A stretch of DNA of 8,831 nucleotides from Deltaproteobacteria bacterium (GCA_021810985.1 JAJZQA010000088.1:1-8831); one strand, 5' to 3'; shown: positions 1-6,727, counted from the stretch's first letter. The notes: generated by a model not told the origin, from the sequence alone. Numbers and translations: made by a program.

Positions 1-82
1 CTCCTAGCACAAAACCATCCAGCATAAAATAGACCGCCCAGAGGACTCCCCACAGTACGAACCAAATAATCTGAAATTCCAT
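1..82 (-). CDS. cydB: cytochrome bd quinol oxidase subunit II, N-terminal fragment
   Basis: Only the first 27 codons are in the window; the rest lies beyond position 1. The ATG at 82-80 is preceded by a strong AAGGAGG (89-95), which lies inside the end of cydA. The cydA stop ends at 84, so the two genes are one base apart and almost certainly co-transcribed. The visible peptide starts MEFQIIWFVLW and continues into LDGFVLG, a hydrophobic first membrane helix ending in the DGFxxG signature of CydB. CydB pairs with CydA in the inner membrane to form the quinol-oxidising, oxygen-reducing bd oxidase. The position after DGF is Val25, where E. coli CydB has Asp29 (DGFDMG); this could be a lineage feature. 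The identification rests on the motif and on adjacency to cydA. Confidence 0.85.
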   Translation of the reverse strand, partial: MEFQIIWFVLWGVLWAVYFMLDGFVLG

Positions 83-83
83 T

Positions 84-1433
84 TCAAGCCTCCTTCTGAG
101 CAGGTTGAGTCAAGAAGGAAAGATCCCCTTCCGGGCCCTTCCGGGCATACTTCACCAGCAGATAGATGTCGATAAAGCCAAGAAATCCATACAGAAGGGT
201 AAATCCGATCAAAGAACCGGTTACCTGTGCGACACTGATGGAAGTCGAAACGGCATCCGAGGTCCGTAACACTCCGTAGACAATCCAAGGCTGCCTGCCA
301 ATCTCGGCGACAAGCCAGCCGAACTGATTGGCAAGGTACGGGATCGGGATGGAATAGAGCAAGATCCGCAGTAACAAGGTATTTTTCTCGATTGTTCCCC
401 GCCAGGAAACAAAGACCGCTAGAATGGCCAATAAAGTCATATAAAATCCCATCCCGACCATTGTCCGGAAGCTGAGAAAGACCGGTAAAACCGGGGGTCG
501 ATCCTCCTTGGGAAAATCTTTCAACCCCTTCACGACGGCATCGGGATCGTGATAGGCCAGATAACTGAGAAGTTTCGGGATGGTTCCTGTTTCGACCAGG
601 TTACATTCGTTTCTCTCATCAGGAAAAGTGAACAGATTCATGCCGGCACAAGCCTGGGTTTCCCACAGTGACTCCATTGCGGCAAACTTCACCGGCTGCG
701 CATCGGCGACCACAACCGCACTGAAATCTCCCGATAGAATGACGAGGCAGATGGAAATCAGGCCATAGACCGCACCCATGCGAAAAGAGGTTTTAAAGAA
801 CTCGGGCTTGTTTTTTTTAAGCAGATGCCAAGCCGAGATGCCCATTACGAAAAAAGCAGCCACCACGAAACCAGAAACCACGGTATGAGCAAACTTCAAC
901 AGGCCGTAAGAATTGGTGAGCATGGCCACGAAATCCACCATCTCGGCCCGGCCGTTTCGCAGAACAAAGCCTACCGGATGCTGCATCCAGCCATTGGCAA
1001 GCAGAATCCAGAGGGCCGAAAGATTTGAGGCAAACGCCACGATCCAGATGCACAGGACATGTACTTTTTTTGAAACCTTGTTCCAGCCGAAAATCCAGAC
1101 CCCGATAAAAACCGACTCCAGAAAAAAGGCCAAGGTCGCTTCAATGGCAAGTGGCGCGCCGAAGATATCGCCCACGTAGCGAGAGTACTCCGCCCAGTTC
1201 ATGCCGAATTGGAATTCCATGGTAATGCCGGTTACGACACCCAAGGCAAAATTGATCAGAAACAGCTTGCCCCAAAACTTCGTCATTGCCAAATAGAGTT
1301 CGTTTCCGGTCGTGACATAACGCGTCTCCATAATAGCGACCAAAAGGGAAAGTCCGAGCGTAAGTGGCACAAAAATAAAGTGAAACATACCGGTTATGGC
1401 AAATTGCAGACTGCTCAACCCCACCACATCCAT
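84..1433 (-). CDS. cydA: cytochrome bd quinol oxidase subunit I (short Q-loop type)
   Basis: CydA is the haem-carrying inner-membrane subunit of the bd oxidase, which oxidises quinol and reduces oxygen to water with high affinity. The 449-residue protein opens with LSSLQFAITGMFHF, giving His18 as the haem b595 ligand. His183 (FAHTVVSG) and Met325 (SFRTMVGMGF) match the haem b558 ligands. Glu98 and Glu106 match E. coli Glu99 and Glu107, and Lys249 and Glu254 (VKFAAMESLWETQ) match the quinol-site Lys252/Glu257. The family signature GRQPW is at 380-384. E. coli CydA has about 522 residues; the missing stretch lies in the periplasmic loop between about 255 and 315, so this is the short Q-loop class. 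The ATG is well supported by AAAAGGAGG at 1441-1449. It lies 105 bases downstream of the rrf2-like gene and directly upstream of cydB. Identity is secure; the physiological quinone is not visible. Confidence 0.97.
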   Translation of the reverse strand: MDVVGLSSLQFAITGMFHFIFVPLTLGLSLLVAIMETRYVTTGNELYLAMTKFWGKLFLINFALGVVTGITMEFQFGMNWAEYSRYVGDIFGAPLAIEATLAFFLESVFIGVWIFGWNKVSKKVHVLCIWIVAFASNLSALWILLANGWMQHPVGFVLRNGRAEMVDFVAMLTNSYGLLKFAHTVVSGFVVAAFFVMGISAWHLLKKNKPEFFKTSFRMGAVYGLISICLVILSGDFSAVVVADAQPVKFAAMESLWETQACAGMNLFTFPDERNECNLVETGTIPKLLSYLAYHDPDAVVKGLKDFPKEDRPPVLPVFLSFRTMVGMGFYMTLLAILAVFVSWRGTIEKNTLLLRILLYSIPIPYLANQFGWLVAEIGRQPWIVYGVLRTSDAVSTSISVAQVTGSLIGFTLLYGFLGFIDIYLLVKYARKGPEGDLSFLTQPAQKEA

Positions 1434-1524
1434 ACAATATCCTCCTTTTCCTGCGGTCCTGTTAGAGTACCGTTTTCACAAAAAACACCGGTTCCCGAAA
1501 ATCGAATAAATACTCATGGAAACC

Positions 1525-1552
1525 AGTATAACAATGGGTTACTCACGGGCAA
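1525..1552 (-). promoter_or_regulatory. candidate sigma70 promoter for cydAB
   Basis: On the minus strand a -35-like TTGCCC (1547-1552) and a -10 TATACT (1525-1530) are separated by 16 bases. Transcription would start near 1518, leaving a leader of about 85 bases before cydA. The -35 matches only four of six consensus bases and overlaps the last codons of the Rrf2 gene. The promoter is plausible but not certain; cydA could also be reached by read-through from the rrf2 promoter. The leader contains an imperfect inverted repeat at 1469-1492. Confidence 0.35.
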
Positions 1553-1943
1553 GTTCTTCGATGGTGATTCCGTCCAAGATAGCCACCGTTTGCTCTCGCA
1601 CCCGTTCCCAAACGGGGTGCACCCGGCACGAGCTATCACGGTCACAGGTGCCTGCCCCGATCAGGCAACGATTCGGCATAATTGGCCCTTCAACGGCTTC
1701 CACTACCTCGCGTAAGGTAATGCGGCCAGCTGGTCTGGCAAGCACAAACCCGCCGCCGGTTCCCCGCGAGGAGGCTACAAGTCCCACTTTGACAAAGTCC
1801 TGGAGAATTTTTGCCAGGAAGGTTTTTGGAACATCAGATGCCGCGGCGATATCCCCAACCAGGGACACTTTTCCTTGTGGTTGCCGGGCTAAATAGAGTA
1901 TACCTCTGATCGCGTATTCACCCTTGCGGGTCAATTCCATCAT
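1539..1943 (-). CDS. Rrf2-family transcriptional regulator, probable Fe-S sensor
   Basis: This 134-residue protein has the Rrf2 architecture. An N-terminal winged helix-turn-helix begins ELTRKGEYAIRGILYLA, carries a recognition-helix region VPKTFLAKILQDF (38-50) and a wing SSRGTGGGFVLARP (59-71), and is followed by a dimerisation helix. Cys93, Cys100 and Cys106 sit in the loop where IscR, NsrR and RsrR hold a [2Fe-2S] or [4Fe-4S] cluster. Glu9 in the first helix is at the place where an acidic residue is the fourth ligand in some members. These features suggest a DNA-binding protein whose affinity depends on oxygen, nitric oxide or iron-sulfur status. The gene lies directly upstream of cydAB on the same strand, so bd oxidase is the obvious target, with autoregulation likely. 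The first of two adjacent ATGs (1943) is preferred because AAGG lies 7 bases upstream of it. The specific subfamily cannot be set from sequence alone, so no symbol is given. Confidence 0.93.
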   Translation of the reverse strand: MMELTRKGEYAIRGILYLARQPQGKVSLVGDIAAASDVPKTFLAKILQDFVKVGLVASSRGTGGGFVLARPAGRITLREVVEAVEGPIMPNRCLIGAGTCDRDSSCRVHPVWERVREQTVAILDGITIEELARE

Positions 1944-1953
1944 AATTGCACCT

Positions 1954-1993
1954 TGTGGATCTTTTTTGTCCTTTTATAACGTAAGAATCCACA
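1954..1993. repeat. inverted repeat flanking the rrf2 -10 box (possible operator)
   Basis: TGTGGAT at 1954-1960 and ATCCACA at 1987-1993 are perfect 7-bp inverted arms separated by 26 bases. One arm lies in the spacer between the -35 and -10 boxes and the other lies just downstream of the expected transcription start. Their centres are about 33 bp apart, roughly three helical turns. The upstream arm is not transcribed, so this is not an RNA hairpin. It may be a pair of half-sites for an autoregulating protein, or it may be chance. Confidence 0.3.
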
Positions 1994-2001
1994 CCTGTCA
2001 A
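1973..2001 (-). promoter_or_regulatory. sigma70-type promoter of the rrf2-cydAB unit
   Basis: On the minus strand a perfect -35 TTGACA (1996-2001) and a -10 TATAAA (1973-1978) are separated by the optimal 17 bases. Transcription would start near 1966, about 22 bases before the Rrf2 ATG. The near-consensus boxes mean strong basal activity unless repressed, which fits autoregulation by the downstream Rrf2 protein. Confidence 0.8.
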
Positions 2002-2026
2002 CCGGTATTTGGATTATTTTTTACAG

Positions 2027-2072
2027 AAAAAAAGCAGCTCCGCCACGCCCTCGCTAGCGCATGACGGAGCTG
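2027..2072 (-). terminator. intrinsic terminator of the xseB-ispA-dxs transcript
   Basis: Read on the minus strand, a long GC-rich stem is closed by CAGCTCCG (2065-2072) and CGGAGCTG (2035-2042). It extends inward through CATGC pairing with GCGTG, with G-U wobbles, to about 14 bp around a 10-base loop. One base later comes a run of seven T (2027-2033). It lies 48 bases past the dxs stop and ahead of the rrf2 promoter, insulating the two units. In the plus direction the T-run is poor, so it appears to act one way. Confidence 0.92.
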
Positions 2073-2120
2073 TTTCAACTTTCCGTTCCGCACTCGTGGA
2101 TACCACTTGCGGACATCAAC

Positions 2121-3995
2121 TCAACGCCCCATAAATTCCTTTATTTTCAGGACGATGCCATCAGTATTCAGGAAATACATAGCTCGAAGTTCTGCTTGTT
2201 CCCCCTGTTCGATGTAGTGGTCTGGGAAACCAAGTCTCCTCACCCTCACTTCTTCAAGCCCCTCCTCTTCGAGGAGTTCCAGAATAGCGGTGCCGAAACC
2301 TCCCTCAAGGACATTCTCTTCAACGGTTATGATCACTCCGGTTCGCCGGGCAAGATCAAGAATACACTCGCGGTCCAGCGGTTTCACGTACCGTGCATTG
2401 ATGACGGAAAACGACAACCCCTCCGCAGCCAGTCTTTCGGCTGCCAGAAGGGATGGGTTGACCATCGTTCCCACCGCAATGATTGTACCCTGCTCCCCTT
2501 CGCGCAAAATTTCGGCACGGCCAATCTCCAGGGGGGTGAGCGACTGGTCCAGAGGAACACCAAGGCCGCTGCCACGGGGGTAGCGCACACTTATGGGGCC
2601 GTCATGCCGAATCGCTGTCGCGAGCATATGCCGCAGTTCATTTTCGTCCTTTGGCGCCATAACCACCATGTTGGGAAAGGTGCGCAGAAAGGAAAGATCG
2701 AAAAGTCCGTGATGGGTCGGACCGTCGTTGCCGACCACTCCGGCCCGGTCAATGGCAAAGGTTACCGGAAGGTTTTGCAGACAGACATCGAACACCTCGT
2801 CATAGGCTCGCTGGAGGAATGTCGAGTAGATGGCAAAGACCGGCCGGAATCCTTCGGCCGCAAGACCGGCGGCAAAAGTCACGGCATGCTGCTCCGAAAT
2901 ACCCACGTCAAAGAATCTCTCGGGAAACTCACGGGCAAAACCGGAAAGCCCGGTCCCTTCAGGCATAGCCGCGGTGATGGCAATGACTTTCTCATCTTCA
3001 CCGGCAATCAGCTGCAGTGCCTCACCGAATAGTGCGGTATAGGAAGCAGCCCCGCCCTTCGAACCGCATGTTCTGCCGGTTTCCCGGTCGAACGGTCCGA
3101 TACCGTGAAAAAGCGATGGATTTTCCTCAGCAGGGAGATAGCCCTTGCCCTTCTTAGTCAGCACGTGGATCAGAACGGCATTATCAAAGCGCTTCACGTT
3201 CTCCAGGGTACTAATCAACCGCTCAAGATTATGGCCATCGATGGGGCCGATGTACTCAAAACCGAAGGCCTGAAAGAGCATATTGGGCGTAAAAAGACCC
3301 TTGAGCGACTCTTCAGCCTTGCGTGCGACATGAAGAACACTCTGACCCACGCCATCCAGTCCTTCGAGAAAACCCTGCACATCTTTTTTGATACGATGCA
3401 CGAAATCGTTGGTCATGGTGCGGCTCATGAAATTCGAGAGCGCCCCGACATTTTCGGCAATGGACATTTCGTTATCATTTAGAATAACGATCAAGTCCTT
3501 GTTCAAATGACCGGCATGGTTAAGCCCCTCATAGGCAAGACCTCCGGTCATGGAGCCATCGCCAATCACCGCAATGACCTTGTTGTTCGCCTGTTTCAAA
3601 TCGCGAGCCGCGGCAAAGCCGAGGGCCGCGGAGATGGACGTGGACGAATGTCCCGCATCAAAGGCATCATGGGAAGATTCGGTTCGTTTTGGGAAACCAC
3701 TCATGCCACCGAGCTTGCGAAGAGTCGGAAAATTATCACGTCGTCCAGTGAGCAGCTTATGGGCATAGGCCTGGTGACCCACGTCCCAAAGAATCTTGTC
3801 CGAAGGAGTAGAAAATACCCGGTGCAGGGCAATCGTCAACTCAACGACACCAAGACTGGGCGCCAGATGACCGCCATTCGCTGCACAGACCTTTATCATT
3901 GTTTCCCGGAGCTCTCCAGCGAGAGTCGCCAAGTCATCAAGGGACAGCGTTTTCAGGTCATCCGGGGAATTGACGGAAGATAGTATCTCAGTCAT
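2121..3995 (-). CDS. dxs: 1-deoxy-D-xylulose-5-phosphate synthase
   Basis: Dxs condenses pyruvate and glyceraldehyde 3-phosphate to 1-deoxy-D-xylulose 5-phosphate, using thiamine diphosphate and Mg2+ in the cytoplasm. This is the committed step of the MEP isoprenoid pathway and also feeds thiamine and pyridoxal synthesis. The 624-residue length matches the E. coli enzyme (620). The N-terminal domain has GGHLAPSLG (41-49, catalytic-type His43) and DVGHQAYAHK. It also has the thiamine-binding motif starting GDGSMTGG at 145 and ending at ILNDN (171-175). The central transketolase pyrimidine domain has GISEQHAV (365-372, conserved Glu368) and DRAGVVGNDGPTHHG (416-430). The C-terminal transketolase domain follows from about residue 500. 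The ATG shares one base with the ispA stop (TGATG). With only a weak GCGGAAA ahead of it, translation is probably coupled to ispA. A terminator follows. Identity is secure. Confidence 0.98.
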   Translation of the reverse strand: MTEILSSVNSPDDLKTLSLDDLATLAGELRETMIKVCAANGGHLAPSLGVVELTIALHRVFSTPSDKILWDVGHQAYAHKLLTGRRDNFPTLRKLGGMSGFPKRTESSHDAFDAGHSSTSISAALGFAAARDLKQANNKVIAVIGDGSMTGGLAYEGLNHAGHLNKDLIVILNDNEMSIAENVGALSNFMSRTMTNDFVHRIKKDVQGFLEGLDGVGQSVLHVARKAEESLKGLFTPNMLFQAFGFEYIGPIDGHNLERLISTLENVKRFDNAVLIHVLTKKGKGYLPAEENPSLFHGIGPFDRETGRTCGSKGGAASYTALFGEALQLIAGEDEKVIAITAAMPEGTGLSGFAREFPERFFDVGISEQHAVTFAAGLAAEGFRPVFAIYSTFLQRAYDEVFDVCLQNLPVTFAIDRAGVVGNDGPTHHGLFDLSFLRTFPNMVVMAPKDENELRHMLATAIRHDGPISVRYPRGSGLGVPLDQSLTPLEIGRAEILREGEQGTIIAVGTMVNPSLLAAERLAAEGLSFSVINARYVKPLDRECILDLARRTGVIITVEENVLEGGFGTAILELLEEEGLEEVRVRRLGFPDHYIEQGEQAELRAMYFLNTDGIVLKIKEFMGR

Positions 3996-4888
3996 CAGGA
4001 TTTCCGCTTTACGATATAGTTGGCAATTTCCCGGAGCGGTTCAGCTTTTTCGTCAAAGCAGGACAAGGCCTCAAGGGCCGCATCCACCAGTTCTTCAGCC
4101 CGTCGCTTTGATTCGGCAAGCCCCAGGACTGCCGGATACGTCGCCTTTCCTCTCGCCTGGTCACTGCCGGCATCTTTTCCGATCTGTTCCGTCGTGCCTT
4201 CGATATCAAGGATGTCGTCGGCAATCTGGAAAGCCAGGCCAATGGCCTCCGCATAGCGGGTAATTGCGTCGAGTTTCTGCCCCGCGGCACCACCGATCAG
4301 CGCGCCGACCCTTACGGAGGCCTTGATCAAAGCGCCGGTCTTGTGAGTATGAATATAGAGAACGGTAGCCAGGTCAATCTCCGGCTTTCCTTCACTTTCC
4401 ATGTCCACTACCTGCCCGCCGATCATCCCCCGGGAACCTGCGCAGACCGCCATCTCGTGGATAACCTGGCACTGAATTCCAGGATCAAGATCCCCGGAAC
4501 AACAGGGATGACTCAAAAGGATAAAAGCTTCGGTGAGGAGTGCATCGCCGGCAAGTATCGCGGTTGCCTCACCAAAAACCTTATGATTCGTCGGATTTCC
4601 GCGGCGAAAATCGTCATCATCCATCGCCGGCAGATCATCATGAATCAACGAATAGGTATGAACCATCTCCATGGCACAAGCCGCAGCCATTGCCTGCTTC
4701 AAATCACCACCAACCGCCTCGCAGGCAGCAAGAACCAGAATCGGGCGAACCCTCTTACCACCGGCGAACATCGAATAGCGCATGGCGGAATGAATTGACG
4801 AGGGCAACTCATCCTTTTGCGGAAGATATTTTTCCAATGACTCATCAACCAGTTTCTGCATTTTCTTCAAGTAGTTCTTTAAGTCCAT
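3995..4888 (-). CDS. ispA: short-chain trans-polyprenyl diphosphate synthase (farnesyl diphosphate synthase)
   Basis: This enzyme adds isopentenyl diphosphate to dimethylallyl and geranyl diphosphate to give farnesyl diphosphate, a precursor of undecaprenyl phosphate, quinones and other isoprenoids. The 297-residue protein matches E. coli IspA (299). It has GGKRVRP (43-49) for diphosphate binding. The first Asp-rich motif begins DDLPAMDDDD at 84, with the two-residue insertion typical of bacterial type II farnesyl synthases, and the second is DDILD (224-228). Tyr79 and Ser80 before the first motif resemble the E. coli enzyme and favour a C15 product, although geranylgeranyl diphosphate cannot be excluded. 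It lies 24 bases after xseB with only a weak ribosome site and overlaps dxs by one base. Grouping the first MEP enzyme with a prenyl synthase couples supply to use of C5 units. Confidence 0.95.
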   Translation of the reverse strand: MDLKNYLKKMQKLVDESLEKYLPQKDELPSSIHSAMRYSMFAGGKRVRPILVLAACEAVGGDLKQAMAAACAMEMVHTYSLIHDDLPAMDDDDFRRGNPTNHKVFGEATAILAGDALLTEAFILLSHPCCSGDLDPGIQCQVIHEMAVCAGSRGMIGGQVVDMESEGKPEIDLATVLYIHTHKTGALIKASVRVGALIGGAAGQKLDAITRYAEAIGLAFQIADDILDIEGTTEQIGKDAGSDQARGKATYPAVLGLAESKRRAEELVDAALEALSCFDEKAEPLREIANYIVKRKS

Positions 4889-4912
4889 GTCGTGTCTCGA
4901 TTCGAGTTGATT

Positions 4913-5146
4913 TTAGTGCTCTTCTTCCAGGGAAAAATCCCTTTTCACAAAAGCGCCGTCTTTCTGTTTCAGGAGGATCTCCACCTTCCGTTCAGCTTCG
5001 TCAAGTTTCTTAACACAGAAGTTGGCGGAACGGACCCCCTCTTCGAAAACCTTCAGCGATTCCTCAAGCGTGAGGTCACCGCTTTCCAGTTTACGCACCG
5101 CATCTTCAAGTTTTTTCAGGACAGTTTCAAATTTTTCCGCCGCCAT
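4913..5146 (-). CDS. xseB: exodeoxyribonuclease VII small subunit
   Basis: XseB is the small subunit of exonuclease VII, which digests single-stranded DNA from both ends to oligonucleotides; several XseB copies bind the helical region of one XseA. The 77-residue protein has the family pattern throughout: FETVLKKLEDAVRKLESGDLTLEESL at 6-31, then EEGVRSANFC and KKLDEAERKVEILL (46-59). It is predicted to be two long helices, with a charged tail. E. coli XseB has 80 residues, so it is complete. An AGGAGG (5158-5163) lies 11 bases before the ATG, slightly long but with no better start. It is the first gene of the transcript carrying ispA and dxs and has its own promoter, apart from xseA upstream. 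Confidence 0.96.
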   Translation of the reverse strand: MAAEKFETVLKKLEDAVRKLESGDLTLEESLKVFEEGVRSANFCVKKLDEAERKVEILLKQKDGAFVKRDFSLEEEH

Positions 5147-5178
5147 ACCGGTAATTTCCTCCTGAAAGCGATTTGTGC

Positions 5179-5206
5179 ATTATACGGAATCCTTCCGGCC
5201 AGTCAA
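5179..5206 (-). promoter_or_regulatory. sigma70-type promoter of xseB-ispA-dxs
   Basis: On the minus strand a -35 TTGACT (5201-5206) and a consensus -10 TATAAT (5179-5184) are separated by 16 bases. Transcription would start near 5172, about 26 bases before the xseB ATG, with AGGAGG in the leader. The spacer contains a small inverted repeat, CGGAA-GGA-TTCCG (5185-5197), that could be an operator or chance. The heptamer array begins 28 bases upstream of the -35. Confidence 0.75.
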
Positions 5207-5233
5207 GAAAGACGGTGGAGGATTGAGGTTTTT

Positions 5234-5303
5234 GGTTCAGGGTTCAGGGTTCGGGGTTCAGGGTTCGGGGTTCAGGGTTCGGGGTTCAGGGTTCGGGGCA
5301 CAG
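5234..5303. repeat. 7-bp tandem array GGTTCRG, about ten copies, G-quadruplex-prone
   Basis: Nine exact heptamers, GGTTCAG or GGTTCGG, run from 5234 to 5296. The order is A, A, G, A, G, A, G, A, G at the variable base, so most of the array is also a 14-bp repeat. A tenth unit, GGCACAG (5297-5303), has two changes. The plus strand carries nine runs of three or four G separated by TTC or TTCA, a textbook G-quadruplex pattern; the xseA mRNA carries the C-rich copy. The array overlaps the 3' end of xseA and encodes its last residues. There are no spacers between units, so it is not CRISPR. Confidence 0.95.
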
Positions 5304-6640
5304 GATTCACCCTGCAAGGTCTCGACGACACAGTTTGCTGATCCGTGTCGAAACGTCACGGCAATGGAGTCACCCGGCACAAGTTGGTCACTGCTGCGAA
5401 CGATCAGGCCGTCTGCATGGGAACGGGTAATAGAGTAGCCTCGCTCAAGGGTTGCCAGCGGCGAAAGGACGGAAAGTCGTGCGGCATTTACGGCATTTTT
5501 TTCCCGGGCACTCTCAATTTTGTGACGCATGGCGCTAGCCATCCGGTCAGAAGAAATCAGCAAGCGCTCCCGGAATCGCTCGACCTCCAGGGCCGGGTTG
5601 CGGATGTGCAGCCGGTGCGACAAACCAGCCAATCGCTCACCGGACAGAGCAACCTTGCTCCTCAAAGCGCGATCGGCACGATCCGACAATTCGTCAACGC
5701 GCTGCATGAGGTGGCCGATCCAGAGAGCCGGATCCTTAAGGGCAGCCAGCAATCCTTCCGTCCGATCACGGGAACCCTCCAGAGTATGCTCCATGGCCAG
5801 CGAAAGACGATGGGAAAGGTTGCTCAACTGAGCATCGAGTTCCTGACGGCTTTTAACAACCAATTCGGCGGCGGCTGAGGGTGTCGGGGCACGCAAATCC
5901 GCGACAAAATCGGCAATCGTATAGTCCACTTCGTGACCGACCGCCGAGATAACCGGTATTCGCGAAGCAAATATCGCCCTGGCAACCTGTTCCTCATTAA
6001 AGGCCCAGAGGTCTTCCATGGATCCGCCGCCACGGCCGACGATGAGCACGTCAACCTCACGATAGCGGTTGAAATCACGAATCGCGGCCGAGATCTCCGC
6101 CGCGGCGCCTTCTCCCTGAACGGTAACCGGACGAATCAAAACCTCGACGCCGGCATGTCGGCGTCGCAAGACCGTCAGGATATCATGAATTGCGGCACCG
6201 CTGGTGGACGTGACCACACCGATTCTGCGCGGCAAACCGGGCAAAGGCTTCTTGCGGGATTCCTCAAACAACCCTTCCCGGGCAAGCTTCTCCTTCAATT
6301 GCACAAAAGCCAGCTGGAGCGCGCCGACACCCTTCGGTTCCAGATATTCAGCGATGAACTGATATTCACCACGTTGATCATAGACGGATACCCTGCCGCG
6401 CAGCACCAGCGCCATGCCATTCTGGACCTTGAACTTCAGAACCCGCGAGGAGGCACGGAACAGCACACAGCGGATCTGGGCCCCGGCATCCTTCAAGGTA
6501 AAATAGAGATGTCCCGAGGCAGGTACGGCCAGATTGGAAACTTCACCCTCTACCCAGACATGCTCGAAATTCTCCTCGATCACTTCCCGGAGCAGAGAAG
6601 TAAGCTGACTGACGGAGAGAATTCTCTTTTCGGTAAACAC
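5258..6640 (-). CDS. xseA: exodeoxyribonuclease VII large subunit
   Basis: XseA is the catalytic subunit of exonuclease VII, a metal-independent single-strand exonuclease acting in mismatch repair, recombination and removal of trapped topoisomerase adducts. The 460 residues compare with 456 in E. coli. An N-terminal OB-fold (about 5-100, with VWVEGEVSN and GHLYFTLKD) precedes the nuclease core. The core has TSTSGAAIHD (144-153), GRGGGSMEDLWAFN (202-215) and VGHEVDYTIADFVADLRAPTPSAAAE (234-259). Asp153, Arg203, His236 and Asp239 match E. coli residues reported as essential (155, 205, 238, 241). A long helical region (about 265-390), which binds XseB in the family, and a beta-rich tail follow. 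The start is GTG with AGGAGG 7 bases upstream. Oddly, residues 449-460 (PNPEPRTLNPEP) and the stop are encoded by the heptamer array, so the original C-terminus was probably at or near Gly444. The core is intact, so it is probably functional. Confidence 0.96.
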   Translation of the reverse strand: MFTEKRILSVSQLTSLLREVIEENFEHVWVEGEVSNLAVPASGHLYFTLKDAGAQIRCVLFRASSRVLKFKVQNGMALVLRGRVSVYDQRGEYQFIAEYLEPKGVGALQLAFVQLKEKLAREGLFEESRKKPLPGLPRRIGVVTSTSGAAIHDILTVLRRRHAGVEVLIRPVTVQGEGAAAEISAAIRDFNRYREVDVLIVGRGGGSMEDLWAFNEEQVARAIFASRIPVISAVGHEVDYTIADFVADLRAPTPSAAAELVVKSRQELDAQLSNLSHRLSLAMEHTLEGSRDRTEGLLAALKDPALWIGHLMQRVDELSDRADRALRSKVALSGERLAGLSHRLHIRNPALEVERFRERLLISSDRMASAMRHKIESAREKNAVNAARLSVLSPLATLERGYSITRSHADGLIVRSSDQLVPGDSIAVTFRHGSANCVVETLQGESCAPNPEPRTLNPEP

Positions 6641-6647
6641 TCCCTAC

Positions 6648-6653
6648 CCTCCT
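6648..6653 (-). promoter_or_regulatory. ribosome binding site fixing the GTG start of xseA
   Basis: AGGAGG on the minus strand lies 7 bases before GTG (6640-6638), an optimal spacing. It supports a GTG start, after which the protein reads FTEKRILSVSQL and aligns with the usual XseA N-terminus. Confidence 0.85.
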
Positions 6654-6727
6654 CCCGCACTGGTTGAGTCTATTTGTGGAACGCAGCTAAATCATGTGGG
6701 ACGCTCACGAGCGACATCCGGACAACT

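Noticed and set aside
1209..1715. Plus-strand open frame of 168 codons across cydA, the gap and rrf2
   Set aside because: Spans parts of two real genes on the other strand and has no ribosome site or domain.
2035..2080. Bidirectional terminator
   Set aside because: On the plus strand the stem is followed by TTTCAACTTT rather than a good T-run, and no plus-strand gene ends there.
2061..3032. Long plus-strand open frame (323 codons) antisense to dxs
   Set aside because: It begins inside the terminator stem, has no recognisable domains, and lies wholly opposite a strongly conserved gene. It is a shadow of dxs codon bias.
5234..5303. CRISPR-like or functional NPEPRTL protein repeat
   Set aside because: Units are 7 bp with no spacers, and the peptide is a by-product of reading the DNA repeat in frame.
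5933..6667. Plus-strand open frame of 244 codons opposite xseA
   Set aside because: Low-complexity translation without domain features, antisense to conserved XseA motifs.
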